A stretch of 64,000 nucleotides of DNA from Stenotrophomonas nitritireducens. GTDB lineage: Bacteria; Pseudomonadota; Gammaproteobacteria; Xanthomonadales; Xanthomonadaceae. The notes beneath the pieces were generated by a model. That model had not been told where the DNA came from. It did no database searches and saw only the letters and a program-made list of their open reading frames with translations. The translations under genes and the position numbers were made by a program. Each line of letters opens with the position of its first letter. Position 1 is the stretch's first letter. Shown one piece after another: positions 17,172 to 26,900 of this stretch. The stretch covers positions 124,001 through 188,000 of the forward strand of contig NZ_CP016756.1 in NCBI RefSeq assembly GCF_001700965.1, in the 5' to 3' direction.

Positions 17172-18746
17172 TTGAACACCATCGCCACACCTGTTGACCC
17201 TGCCCTGCCCCTGGCAGACCGCCTGCGCGAAGCGCTGGACCTGCTGGAGGCGATCGAGGCGGATCGCAGCATGCTCGACACCTTGTCCGAGGCTGACCGC
17301 GTGCGCCTGCACCAGGTCGTAGCCAAGGTTTTCCACCCCGAGCCCAAGGCCCGCCGGCAGATGCTGAAGAAGCAGGCCCGTGAGCGCCACCAGGAAAAGG
17401 TACGCAAGGCCGAGGCGTTGCTTGACCAGACCGGCATCCGCGCCCTGCGCCGCAAGCCGGTGTTCAGCACGCCGAACTACTTTCCGCCGCATGCCGCTGG
17501 TCTGCACGACGCGCACAACGGTGAAGGTGCAGCCGTAGTTGAAGAGCCCGTGCACTCGCCCGAACTGCGCCATTGCTACGTATGCAAGCAGAAGTTCACC
17601 CAGCTGCACCATTTCTATGACCAGATGTGCCCGGCCTGCGCCGATCTGAACTACATCAAGCGCACCGAGACGGCAGATCTGCACGGCCGCGTCGCCTTGC
17701 TGACCGGTGGCCGGGTCAAGATCGGCTACCAGGCCGGCCTGAAGCTGCTGCGTGCCGGTGCCGAGCTGATCGTCACCACGCGCTTCCCGCGCGACTCTGC
17801 GGCACGCTACGCCGAAGAGCCCGACTTCGCCGTGTGGGGCCACCGGCTGCAGGTATATGGGCTGGACCTGCGCCACACGCCCAGCGTGGAAGCCTTCTGC
17901 AGCGAGCTGTTGGCCACCCGCACGCGTTTGGATTTCATCATCAACAATGCCTGCCAGACGGTGCGCCGGCCGCCGCAGTTCTACGCACACATGATGGCCG
18001 GCGAAACCGCTGCCGTGCAGACCCTGCCCGAAACCATCCGCAAGCTGATCGGCAATTACGAAGGCCTGCGCAGTGCCGATCTGCTGCCAGTGACTGCAGC
18101 CGCTGCGTTGCCATCGCCTCAGGCTGTTGGCGCCGATGGGCTGACCCGCGCCGCCGAGTTGTCGCAGGTGCCGTTGTTGGCCGATGAACTGCTGGGCCAG
18201 CGTCATCTGTTCCCCGATGGGCGCCTGGACCAGGATCTGCAGCAGGTCGATCTGCGCGACAGCAATTCCTGGCGCCTGCGCATGGCCGAGGTGCCGTCGG
18301 TGGAGCTGCTGGAGACACAGCTGGTCAATGCCATCGCCCCCTTCATTATCAATGCGCGGCTGAAGCCGCTGATGCTGGCCACGCCCGAGCGCGACAAACA
18401 CATCGTCAACGTGTCGGCAATGGAGGGCCAGTTCTACCGCAACTTCAAGACCACCCGCCATCCGCATACGAACATGGCCAAGGCCGCGCTGAACATGATG
18501 ACGCGCACCTCCGCCGCCGATTACCAGAACGATGGCATCCATATGAACAGCGTGGATACCGGCTGGGTGACCGACGAGGATCCGGCAGGCCTGGCCGCCC
18601 GCAAGGTGCAGGAAGAACGCTTCCATCCGCCGTTGGACATCATCGACGGCGCCGCACGCATCGTTGACCCCATCATCCATGGCTTCAACACCGGCGAGCA
18701 TGTGTGGGGGCAGTTCCTGAAGGACTACGCGCCCACCGATTGGTGA
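17172..18746 (+). CDS. Large SDR-family oxidoreductase with a CxxC zinc-ribbon insert
   Basis: About 524 residues if translation starts at TTG 17172 (LNTIATPVDPALPL); the frame is open from 17064 and the ribosome site is weak, so the start is uncertain. The N-terminal ~125 residues are helical and charged. Then comes a zinc-ribbon-like segment with two CxxC pairs (CYVCKQKF, CPACADLNY), followed by an SDR Rossmann core: VALLTGGRVKIGYQ as nucleotide motif, FIINNACQTVRRP for the NNAG-equivalent, and VNVSAMEG before a TNMAKAALNMMTRT segment with the active-site lysine position. The usual SDR tyrosine appears replaced in the YxxxK position by H-T-N-M-A-K. The substrate is unknown. A position next to the RpoE-linked lipid operon may be meaningful. 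Confidence 0.85.
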   Translation: MNTIATPVDPALPLADRLREALDLLEAIEADRSMLDTLSEADRVRLHQVVAKVFHPEPKARRQMLKKQARERHQEKVRKAEALLDQTGIRALRRKPVFSTPNYFPPHAAGLHDAHNGEGAAVVEEPVHSPELRHCYVCKQKFTQLHHFYDQMCPACADLNYIKRTETADLHGRVALLTGGRVKIGYQAGLKLLRAGAELIVTTRFPRDSAARYAEEPDFAVWGHRLQVYGLDLRHTPSVEAFCSELLATRTRLDFIINNACQTVRRPPQFYAHMMAGETAAVQTLPETIRKLIGNYEGLRSADLLPVTAAAALPSPQAVGADGLTRAAELSQVPLLADELLGQRHLFPDGRLDQDLQQVDLRDSNSWRLRMAEVPSVELLETQLVNAIAPFIINARLKPLMLATPERDKHIVNVSAMEGQFYRNFKTTRHPHTNMAKAALNMMTRTSAADYQNDGIHMNSVDTGWVTDEDPAGLAARKVQEERFHPPLDIIDGAARIVDPIIHGFNTGEHVWGQFLKDYAPTDW

Positions 18747-19294
18747 GGCCGAGGCGTTGGGCTGCATGTCCAGCGCCGTCACCTGCTGCGTGCTCGAATA
18801 CCGTCAACGCATTGTCCCGCCCATAACGGGCAATGCGCTGGCCGCCATTGGCGCACAGGCACCTTGGCCAATACATACGCATGCAGTCGCTTGAGGACGC
18901 GCTTTTCACTGCACGTCGGCGAGGATGGAACCTGTCGGAGCCAACGGATCAATCGCAATGAAACGTCACTGCCGCCATTACACCCCGTTGTCCACCAAGG
19001 CGGCACTGCTTTGCATCAGTCTCGGCGCGGTTGCCACCTGGGCCATCCAGGCACTGTGAATGCGGGGCGTGCCTGGTGATTGCAGGCATGGGCCGAATGG
19101 CCGCAAGAGCAGGCTGCTGCGGCGCGCATGTGCAATTGGCCTGCCATCGAGCAACAGAAGTTCGCGCCAGAAATCCCACTGGATCCGCACGGCTCCATGG
19201 CCGCGTTGCAGGGTGGCTGGGTTGCGTATGCTGCCGCCCCTGAACAACCCTCGGGAACTCCGGATTCAGCGCCGCTCTCGCAGTTCCGCTGGTT
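18747..19294. other. Long gap with one possible small ORF
   Basis: 548 bp between the SDR gene and the convergent DUF3247 gene. Apart from the 33-codon frame at 18958 I see nothing protein-like. A bulged inverted repeat (GCATTG-t-CCCG / CGGGCAATGC, about 18808-18836) has no T-run and is not a clear terminator. Confidence 0.35.
18958..19059 (+). CDS. Possible 33-residue single-span membrane peptide
   Basis: ATG 18958 to TGA 19059. The product starts with basic and polar residues (MKRHCRHYTPLSTK) and ends with one hydrophobic helix (AALLCISLGAVATWAIQAL), the layout of a small inner-membrane protein. The ribosome site is weak (GGA about 10 nt upstream). It stands alone in a long gap and I cannot show that it is expressed. 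Confidence 0.35.
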   Translation: MKRHCRHYTPLSTKAALLCISLGAVATWAIQAL

Positions 19295-19576
19295 TCAATT
19301 GCTGCCCAGGCGGGTGAATCCTTCCACTTCATCCAGCCACAAAAGCTGCACGCCCTTGCCCTGAATGTCGAGTGCGAGCTGGCCATTGGTCCCTTCTTCC
19401 TCATGTGGACCACGGAACTGCTGGATCGAAGGCCGTTCGACCACGGTGCCTTGCAGTAGGCGCCCATCGGTCATCCGCAGCTCAATCACCAGTTCGGCAT
19501 CCAGTGCCGATTGCAGCAGCTTGAGCTGATTGATGCGCTCCTGCGAGGTATGAACACGCGGCGCTGTGCGGGCCAT
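19295..19576 (-). CDS. DUF3247 family protein
   Basis: 93 residues from ATG 19576, with GGAG 6 nt upstream. The pattern QERINQLKLLQSALDAE, then LRMTDGRLLQGTVVERPSIQ and LWLDEVEGFTRLG is the DUF3247 pattern found mainly in Xanthomonadaceae. The middle strands look like a small beta-barrel of the Sm/Hfq kind (a GxLxGxV turn), but no function is established. It is monocistronic and convergent with the preceding gap. Confidence 0.85.
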   Translation of the reverse strand: MARTAPRVHTSQERINQLKLLQSALDAELVIELRMTDGRLLQGTVVERPSIQQFRGPHEEEGTNGQLALDIQGKGVQLLWLDEVEGFTRLGSN

Positions 19577-19628
19577 GGCTAGCTCCAATGCAGTGAATAC
19601 AGCCAGACCGTAACTCCAGCGGCGCTAA

Positions 19629-19964
<336 letters not shown>

Positions 19965-19983
19965 GTCACTGCTTGGCGGAGAT

Positions 19984-21381
19984 TCAAGCGATACGACGGA
20001 CCTCCGGCGGCGCCCAGCGCCCATCCAGAATCTCCGGCTTGGGCCAGTAGGCACGCAGGTAAAGCGAGAAATCGGCAGCGTCCGGGACAGGCAACCAGTT
20101 ACCCTCACGCTCCTTGCCGGGCGAAGCGGACTGTAGATGGATCACCAGCGTGCCATCGCTTTCCAGTTTCAAGGTCTTGTTCTTGGTCCCCAGCGAATAG
20201 CGCCGAAGCGGATTGGGCACGAAGAAGTGGTGCGCGTCATACAGCGTCAGCGACCAGAACCCATCAACGGGCGGTGTCTGCCCGGCCGCGAACCGCACCT
20301 CATAGCGGTGTGCGCCGTTCAAGCGCTGGCCTTCGCTGTCCAGGTCCTGATACAGGTACTTGGTCTCGCGGGCGGTATTGACCAGGATGTTCGAGCGGGC
20401 GACCGCCGTGCGGGCGAAATAGTCGGTGCCGAAGGCTGCGCCATTGTCCACCGTCGACCAATGCTGGCCGCGTGGCAGGCCCCAGTTGCGGAACTGCAGC
20501 AACGGGCCGATCACCTCGGCGTCGGCGCGGCTGACCGCGTCGATGGCGGCAGCCTTCAGTGACGGGGCCTGCTGTATTGCCGCCAGCAGCGCCATTGCCT
20601 GCGCATACAGTGCCTGCTCACCTGCAAGCGGCCGTGCGTCGGCCAGCACCGGCGGCAGCTGATCGAAGAAGGTCTGTGGCACCACCCATTGGGTCTCACC
20701 GCCGGCATCGTTGCTGCCGGGCTGCGCGAAGGACGGAAGGGTTCGCCAATCATGGCGCTTCATCGTTCCGTCGAACTGCGCAAGCGGATACAGGTCGATC
20801 TGTGCGATCACCTCCTGTACCGCGCGGCGGTCGTCATCGGTGTCATCCTGGAATACGCGCGGGACCACCATGCCGGTGTCACTGCCGGCGCGAAAGACTT
20901 GGCTCACTCCCGCCGGCACGTCGCCCTGCCAGTCCGGCCCAACCAGCAGATAGAAACCCGGCTTGGTCGCATACATCGCCCCGATGCGCGCAAAGCTGTC
21001 GGTACGGATATCCACTGCCTGGTAGACCCAGAAACGGCCACCGAAGTCCGGCACCTGCACGATCACCGGTGATCTATCCAGGGCAATGACACCGGCGCCA
21101 TACACCACGTCCTGATTGGGACATGCCACCCAGCGTTGCTCGGGTTGTACATAGTCGTGCAGCATCGACAACGTGTTCAACGGCGCCAGTGGCAGCACGC
21201 CGTTCATCAGCCCCGGTCTCGGCGCCTTGTCGAACACCAACCGCCGGTTGTAGATATTCACCATTGGCCATGCCCAGAAGTAGACATGTGACGCGATCAT
21301 GCGCACATAGGCCTCGGTGATGCGCATTGCGCCTGCTGCGTTGCCCGCAGCGGCGGGAGGAAGAACGCCGACCTTGTTCAC
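19984..21381 (-). CDS. DUF1254/DUF1214 domain protein
   Basis: 465 residues from GTG 21381, chosen because GGAG sits 7 nt upstream. The DUF1254 part (SHVYFWAWPMVNIYNRR, then NQDVVYGAGVIALDRSPV and PDFGGRFWVYQAVD) is followed by the DUF1214 part near the C-terminus (PPVDGFWSLTLYDAHHFF). Proteins with this pair are widespread and often envelope-associated; no enzymatic activity is established, and I see no clear cleavable signal peptide. It is monocistronic and preceded by the shared GTA-N4-TAC element at 21568, which links it to the sulfatase and outer-membrane genes further on. Confidence 0.9.
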   Translation of the reverse strand: MNKVGVLPPAAAGNAAGAMRITEAYVRMIASHVYFWAWPMVNIYNRRLVFDKAPRPGLMNGVLPLAPLNTLSMLHDYVQPEQRWVACPNQDVVYGAGVIALDRSPVIVQVPDFGGRFWVYQAVDIRTDSFARIGAMYATKPGFYLLVGPDWQGDVPAGVSQVFRAGSDTGMVVPRVFQDDTDDDRRAVQEVIAQIDLYPLAQFDGTMKRHDWRTLPSFAQPGSNDAGGETQWVVPQTFFDQLPPVLADARPLAGEQALYAQAMALLAAIQQAPSLKAAAIDAVSRADAEVIGPLLQFRNWGLPRGQHWSTVDNGAAFGTDYFARTAVARSNILVNTARETKYLYQDLDSEGQRLNGAHRYEVRFAAGQTPPVDGFWSLTLYDAHHFFVPNPLRRYSLGTKNKTLKLESDGTLVIHLQSASPGKEREGNWLPVPDAADFSLYLRAYWPKPEILDGRWAPPEVRRIA

Positions 21382-21567
21382 GCTACATCTCCAGCTGCAA
21401 TAGGGGCATTGAGCAGGCACCGATTGCCCGGCTTGAAGGCGGCGTTACCGACACGGCTGACAGCCGTGGTTCCACCTGCCGATCAGCCGTTGAATCCACG
21501 CGCTGCGGTGCCAGAGTACGATCGGCACGGCGTTCAACGAAACCGAAATTCAACGCATCACCCCGCG

Positions 21568-21577
21568 GTAAAACTAC
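21568..21577 (-). promoter_or_regulatory. Shared GTAGTTTTAC element before the DUF1254 gene
   Basis: The gene-strand sequence is GTAGTTTTAC, 186 bp before the GTG start. It is one of nine copies of the dyad GTA-N4-TAC found only in front of genes in 21.5-54.4 kb. The distance here is longer than at most sites. Confidence 0.6.
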
Positions 21578-21672
21578 TGCCCGGCGCCAACCAGGGCGCG
21601 GAATCGAACGCATCCCTGGCTGCGCGGCAATCTACGCCGCGCGCATCACCCGCTGGCAATCCGCGCCGGCAT

Positions 21673-23877
21673 TCAGGGAATGACCAGGCAACTGACGGTG
21701 ACCACCACCGTGCCATTGTTGGCCGGCAAACTGGGAATGATCACCCCGGTTCCAAACAAGGCCGGGCGGCTCAGCGAGACCGGGCACGACGCCGCGCCCG
21801 TGGCGCTGCAGGTAGGCGGCGTGGTCGGGCTGAGGCAATCCAGCCGGCCGTTGGGTGTATCGCTGAGGATGGCGTTGCTGACATCGGCCGGGCCAAGGTT
21901 GCTGGCAGTCAGCGTGTAACTGATGGTGTCACCGATACGCACGCTGGCGCTGGGCGTGGTTTTGACCACTGACAGATCTGTCTGCGGCGCCGGATCGGTA
22001 TCGGTAGCGGTGTTGTCGTTGGGCGTGGCATCGGTGTAGTTGCTTGGCGGGGTGATGGTGGCGGTATTAGTGAGCATGGGATGGCTCTGCGGGTAAGCCA
22101 ACGGCACTGCCATGGTCAAGGTATAGGTGGCCTGGGCAACAGTCCGGGTGGTCTCGTCGAACTCCAGATCCAGCTGGTCATCGATGGCACCGCTGCCACT
22201 GCTTTGCCCGCACTCGCCCGCGCCCTGGGTTATCTGGCAGGTCCAGCTGGCGGTGGTGATTCCCGGCGGCAACGCATCCTGCACACGCAGGTTCTGCACG
22301 CCGATTGGGCCGCGGTTGCTGACCACGATGCTGTAGACCACGTTTGTCCCAGGCAGGTACGTATCGCTGGGAAGATCATTGGGGCCTTGTGCCGGGGTGT
22401 TGGTCTTGGTCACGCCAACATCCACCCCCAGCGTGATTTCAGCTGACGCGCAGTGGGCGCCATCGTTGCTGCCCACCACCGGCGAGCCGGACAAGCGTGT
22501 TCCCGCACCCGTGGTCAGGTCGAACTCATAGAAGCCGCCCGGGTCATTACGCGAGCCATACAAGGCGGTAGGCGTGCCGAACAATGCACCGACGTTGCCC
22601 AGCGTGCCGTTGGCGACCGGCAGCGTGGTGACCTGGCCGGTGCTCGGATTGATCCATGCAACCGTGCCGTTCTGGTTGACCGTGTACAGCCGCCCGTTTA
22701 TCCATGCCATGTCCGCACCACTGACGGTGCCGCCAATCAGGTTGATGCGGGTTGCAGTGCCGGGCAGCGTGGTCAGGTCGATCCGATAGATCGCACTGAC
22801 CACGTTTTGGGTCTTGACGTACAGAAACCCATCCGTACCGATCTCGCCTGCGTTGTAGCTGTTGTTTGCCGGCGGGCTGGTCGGCGCCGGCAGGCCACTG
22901 ACGGCACCAAGCACCTCGGTGGAGCCGTCCGAGTGGATGCGCACCAGACTGGTCGTGCCGATGCGTATGCCATACAGGAAGTTGTCGGCTGGGCGGTAAC
23001 CAACCGCGTTATACGGCACGCTGCCGGTACCCAGTGGCACGAGGGTGAACGGTACGGAGCTGGTATCGACCCGCGACAGCGTGGTGTTGTCCTGACCGCT
23101 CGGGGCCTGGCTGATGAACATGTCCGGGCTGCATTGGGCGAAAGGACCACCCAGTGCGAGCGTCCGCGGGCCACCCAGCCCCGAACGCAGGCCGCTGGGC
23201 GAAGATTGCAGGCCCGCATTTGCGCGCGGCGTGGCGCGATCAGCGGCGGTGCGTGTGCTGGTGTTGTCGGTGGCCGTGGTTGTCGGTGCGGTCGGCGCCG
23301 GCACACCGGCGTCGGCCTGCGCGCTGTCACTGTCGCGCACGCTCAGGCGTGGCGCGGTGCTGCCTTCCACCGGTTGCAACGCAGCCTCCAGCTCAAGCAA
23401 TGGATGAAGGTCCGGATAGTCGGCGGGAACGGAGATCGTCAATTGATACCTCACGCTGCTGCCTGCAGGCAGATGGGCCATCGCATCGACTGCCCCACTG
23501 CCCTGCGCGGCGGGGCAGCGTGCGCCGCCATCGCCCAGGCATGTCCATTGCGCCCGGGTGATGCCAGCGGGCAGCTTGCTTTGCAGGCGCCCGCGGAATG
23601 TTGCGGGGCCGTTGTTGGCGGCGCGCAGTTGATAGGTGATGTCGCTCCCCGGCCGGTAGTGGTCATCGGCAAGATCGGCAGCGCCAAGCGCCGGGCTGTT
23701 GCTGATGGTCAGCAGCAGGCCACCGTCGCCCGTCTCGGCCCCTGCGCTGGTCTGCGCCTTTGCCGGCGACACCAACGCCAGCAACAACAGCCACAACGCC
23801 AACAACTGGCAAAGACGCAGCAGCAAAGGTGGGCGGGCATCGCCGGGCGGAAGCTGCTGCATACGGGTCATGGTCAT
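21673..23877 (-). CDS. Secreted DUF11-repeat protein with a propeller-like centre
   Basis: 734 residues, third gene of the DUF11 operon. A signal peptide (LALWLLLLALVSPAKAQ) is followed by one DUF11-type module (SDITYQLRAANNGPATFRG) and a proline/threonine-rich linker. A central beta-propeller-like part (about residues 240-490) has repeats such as YTVNQNGTVAWINPSTGQV. Two more DUF11 modules then follow (YSIVVSNRGPIGVQNLRVQD; ISYTLTASNLGPADVSN). The protein has no barrel or anchor of its own and ends shortly after the last module, so it is probably exported or held by its partners. ATG 23877 has AGGA 8 nt upstream and lies 28 bp after the barrel gene. Confidence 0.85.
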   Translation of the reverse strand: MTMTRMQQLPPGDARPPLLLRLCQLLALWLLLLALVSPAKAQTSAGAETGDGGLLLTISNSPALGAADLADDHYRPGSDITYQLRAANNGPATFRGRLQSKLPAGITRAQWTCLGDGGARCPAAQGSGAVDAMAHLPAGSSVRYQLTISVPADYPDLHPLLELEAALQPVEGSTAPRLSVRDSDSAQADAGVPAPTAPTTTATDNTSTRTAADRATPRANAGLQSSPSGLRSGLGGPRTLALGGPFAQCSPDMFISQAPSGQDNTTLSRVDTSSVPFTLVPLGTGSVPYNAVGYRPADNFLYGIRIGTTSLVRIHSDGSTEVLGAVSGLPAPTSPPANNSYNAGEIGTDGFLYVKTQNVVSAIYRIDLTTLPGTATRINLIGGTVSGADMAWINGRLYTVNQNGTVAWINPSTGQVTTLPVANGTLGNVGALFGTPTALYGSRNDPGGFYEFDLTTGAGTRLSGSPVVGSNDGAHCASAEITLGVDVGVTKTNTPAQGPNDLPSDTYLPGTNVVYSIVVSNRGPIGVQNLRVQDALPPGITTASWTCQITQGAGECGQSSGSGAIDDQLDLEFDETTRTVAQATYTLTMAVPLAYPQSHPMLTNTATITPPSNYTDATPNDNTATDTDPAPQTDLSVVKTTPSASVRIGDTISYTLTASNLGPADVSNAILSDTPNGRLDCLSPTTPPTCSATGAASCPVSLSRPALFGTGVIIPSLPANNGTVVVTVSCLVIP

Positions 23878-23905
23878 GGCATCTGTCCTGGAGTGCGCCG
23901 TGCCG

Positions 23906-26900
23906 TCAATACATGCCGGTCATGTTGAGGAACCAGCCGCGATGGTCGTAATCGAAGTTGGTCAGGTCATCGCTGAACTCGGTGAAGTTGTAGCCCACGC
24001 CCAGACGGAAGTTGCGGGTGATATCGCGGTCCAACCCCACCAGGAACCCCTGCCGCGTGCCGCCGTCCGCCACATCCAGCCAACGGTATTCGGCCAGTGC
24101 ATGCCATTGGCTGCGCAGTTCGTAACGCAGCTGCGCGGCAGCGAAATTGGTGGCCGAATCGAACCATGGCCCATACCCGCGCTGCATGCGCACGTCGCCG
24201 TCGCGGCGGGCCAGCTTCACCGCGTACTCCCAGTGCTGGTCCTGCTTGTACACGCCTTCCAGTGACAGCACCTGCGTGCGTTGATCGTACTCGGCACCAC
24301 CCACCTGCCCCAGCGTGGCCAGGTCGTACAGGTAGGTGTAGCGGCCGAACAGGGCCCAGCGTGTACTGTTCCACGGACGCCAGGCAAAGCCCAGGTTGCT
24401 CTCCATGAAGCGTGCGTTGGCCAGCCGATCGTAGTCGTCATCGGTGTCGGAGTAGTTGATGCGTGCAGCAATGCGCCAGCTCTCGTTGATCTTCCAGGTC
24501 AGCCGGTTGGTGGTCACCCATTGGGTGCGATTCTCCGCGCCCTTGTCCCGCCGCCATTCGAGTTTGCTCTGCCAGTCGGCGGCCGGTGAGGTATGGCCGC
24601 CACTGATGCTCACCGCACGCCGGTCGACATCGGCGCCACCGGGCTTCTGCAGATCACCGCTCTGCAGGGTGAAGCCCATGTTCCAGCCCTGCGCCGGATA
24701 GAAATCCATGCCGTAGGTATGCGCCAGCCCGGACTGCTGCGGTTCCTTGATGAACTGGCTTTCGTTGAACATGTTGCTGCGCTCGGACAACCGCCAGCGC
24801 TGGCCCAGCGTCCAGCCATTCTGGCGGTTGGGTTCGAACAGCGATTCCTGGTCGGTGATATCGGTGGAATAGGTGTAGCCGGCATACAGGGAATGTTCTG
24901 GTGTGAGCCGGTATTCGCCACTGAGCAGTGCCGAGTTGCCACGATCACCGACGCTGCCCTCGGCGGTGACCGAGGACTGATCGCCGAACAGGTATTTGCC
25001 GCCGGCGACCAGCGCATTGTTGTCTTCGTACTGGCCGCCATCATCGTCCAGTGTGGCCTGCGCCAGACCATACAGGTTCAGGCTGGTGCCGAACTGGTGC
25101 GCATACTTGATCGCGCCCAGCACGCCAGTCGCGCTGCTCAGCAGGCGCTGCTCCTCGACCCGGCGGACCTCGCCACTGAGGGTGTCGTAGTCACCGATGC
25201 GCCATTCCAGGCTGGCCTGCGCCTGAGTCAGCGCCTGCCGGCCAATCTCGGCACGGCTGTAACGTGCGTACAGGCTGAGGTCGTTGGTCAGTTGCCCGAG
25301 CAGCTCCGCGCCATACTCGGTCACCGGCCGGTTGGTGTCGTAGCGGGCGGTGGAATAGCCGGCATCGGTATCGCGCCACCATGCGCCGGCACTCCAGTCC
25401 AGCGTGGTCCAGCCCAGCTCCTTGAAATTGGCACGGGCTTCGATTGAACGCGCATCGCCCTTGCGCTGGCCGAGCAGGCGGTTGCTCTGCACGAAGCTCA
25501 TGCCGCCGTTGTCGGAATAGAACACCGGCGCGCCAAACGATTCGGTATGCGCGTACTCGGCCTTGAGGTAGGTGCCCTTGCCCGCCTGCAGGGTCAGGTC
25601 GGCGCCGCTGAGGGTGTAATCCTCACCGCTGCGGTTTTCCTTGACGTAGGTGACGCCAACGCCGAGGTGATCGCCCAGCCACTGCTTGGCACGTACGCCC
25701 GCGGTGATGTTGTCATCATCGAAATCACTGGGCACCCATTCGTAATCCACCACCAGGCGCTGCTCATAGCCGTCCAGTGGGCTGTCACGCGTGAGCGTGG
25801 GCACGTTCTCGCGGGTGATCTGCGCCAGCGGGCGGGTCAGCAGCAGGCGCCCCTGCAGCTCGTTGATCTGGTAATCCACGCCGCGTACCAGTGGCACCCG
25901 TTGCTCGACGCGGCCGGTTGCCGGGTCGCGGATCTCCAGCACCACGATGTCCGAACCCGGCAGGATGTCGGTATTGCGCAGGTAGTACAGGCTGCCACCG
26001 GTGCCGGCAAACTCATTGTGGCCCGGCGCGGTCTCAGCCTGCGAGCCAAAGCCGCGCAGTTCGGTGCGCGGGTCGCCCCAGGCATTGATCGCACGCGAGC
26101 GCCAACTCACCGCGGCGCCGTAGAGCGAACGCACGTACTGTGCATATTCGGTGCCGGTCAACCCGGTGGCGTAGTTGCCCCACAGTGCCTGGTTCTTGTC
26201 CCAGTCCACGCGGACGTAGAAACGCCCCATCGTGTCGACGTCGCGGTAGGTGCTGGAGTCGTCACCGTAGGTGGGGTAGTACAGGTCAGGGTCCAGCCGC
26301 CGGAAGATGTCCTGCGGCGTGGCGCTGGTGAATCCGTCAAACAGATGGCCCAGGTCCTGTTCGGTGGTGTCGGCCTGCGCGGTAATCAGGTACTTGGCGC
26401 GCGCCTTGGCCTTCAGATAAAAGGCCAGCCGCCCATCGCTGATGATGTCGTCGCGGTAGCGCCCATCCACGCTCAACGGCGCGGTCGAACGGCCGATGTC
26501 GTTCTGCGCGATGGTGACATCGGCCAAGCCGATGCCAAAGAAGTAGCTGCCGGATACATCCACTTCCAGCTGCTGGTGTTGAGCGACGGGAGTTGCACTG
26601 CCCTGCCCCGGCCCCTGCACGGCGATATCAAAACCATGGCGGCCGACAGGCATCAGAAATTCGGCCACGAACTTGCCTTCCAGATCGACCGGATACGGCT
26701 CGCCATTGATGCTCAGGCTGCGCCCCTGCGGCAGGTTGCGGCCCTGCAGGCGCACCCGCGAGCCGTACACCGGGATGTTCTGCTGGCGCAGGCCGTTGCG
26801 CGAGAACACATCATCCACCAGTCGCTGCTGCTGCGCCTGCTCCACGCTCAACGCGCTACCCAGGGCTTTTTCCGTTGTGTCGCGCAAGGCGCGGTTGCCG

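Noticed and set aside
16821..18782. 653-codon minus-strand open frame opposite the SDR gene
   Set aside because: The + strand carries recognisable SDR motifs; the minus frame shows only Gly/Gln/His-rich low-information sequence.
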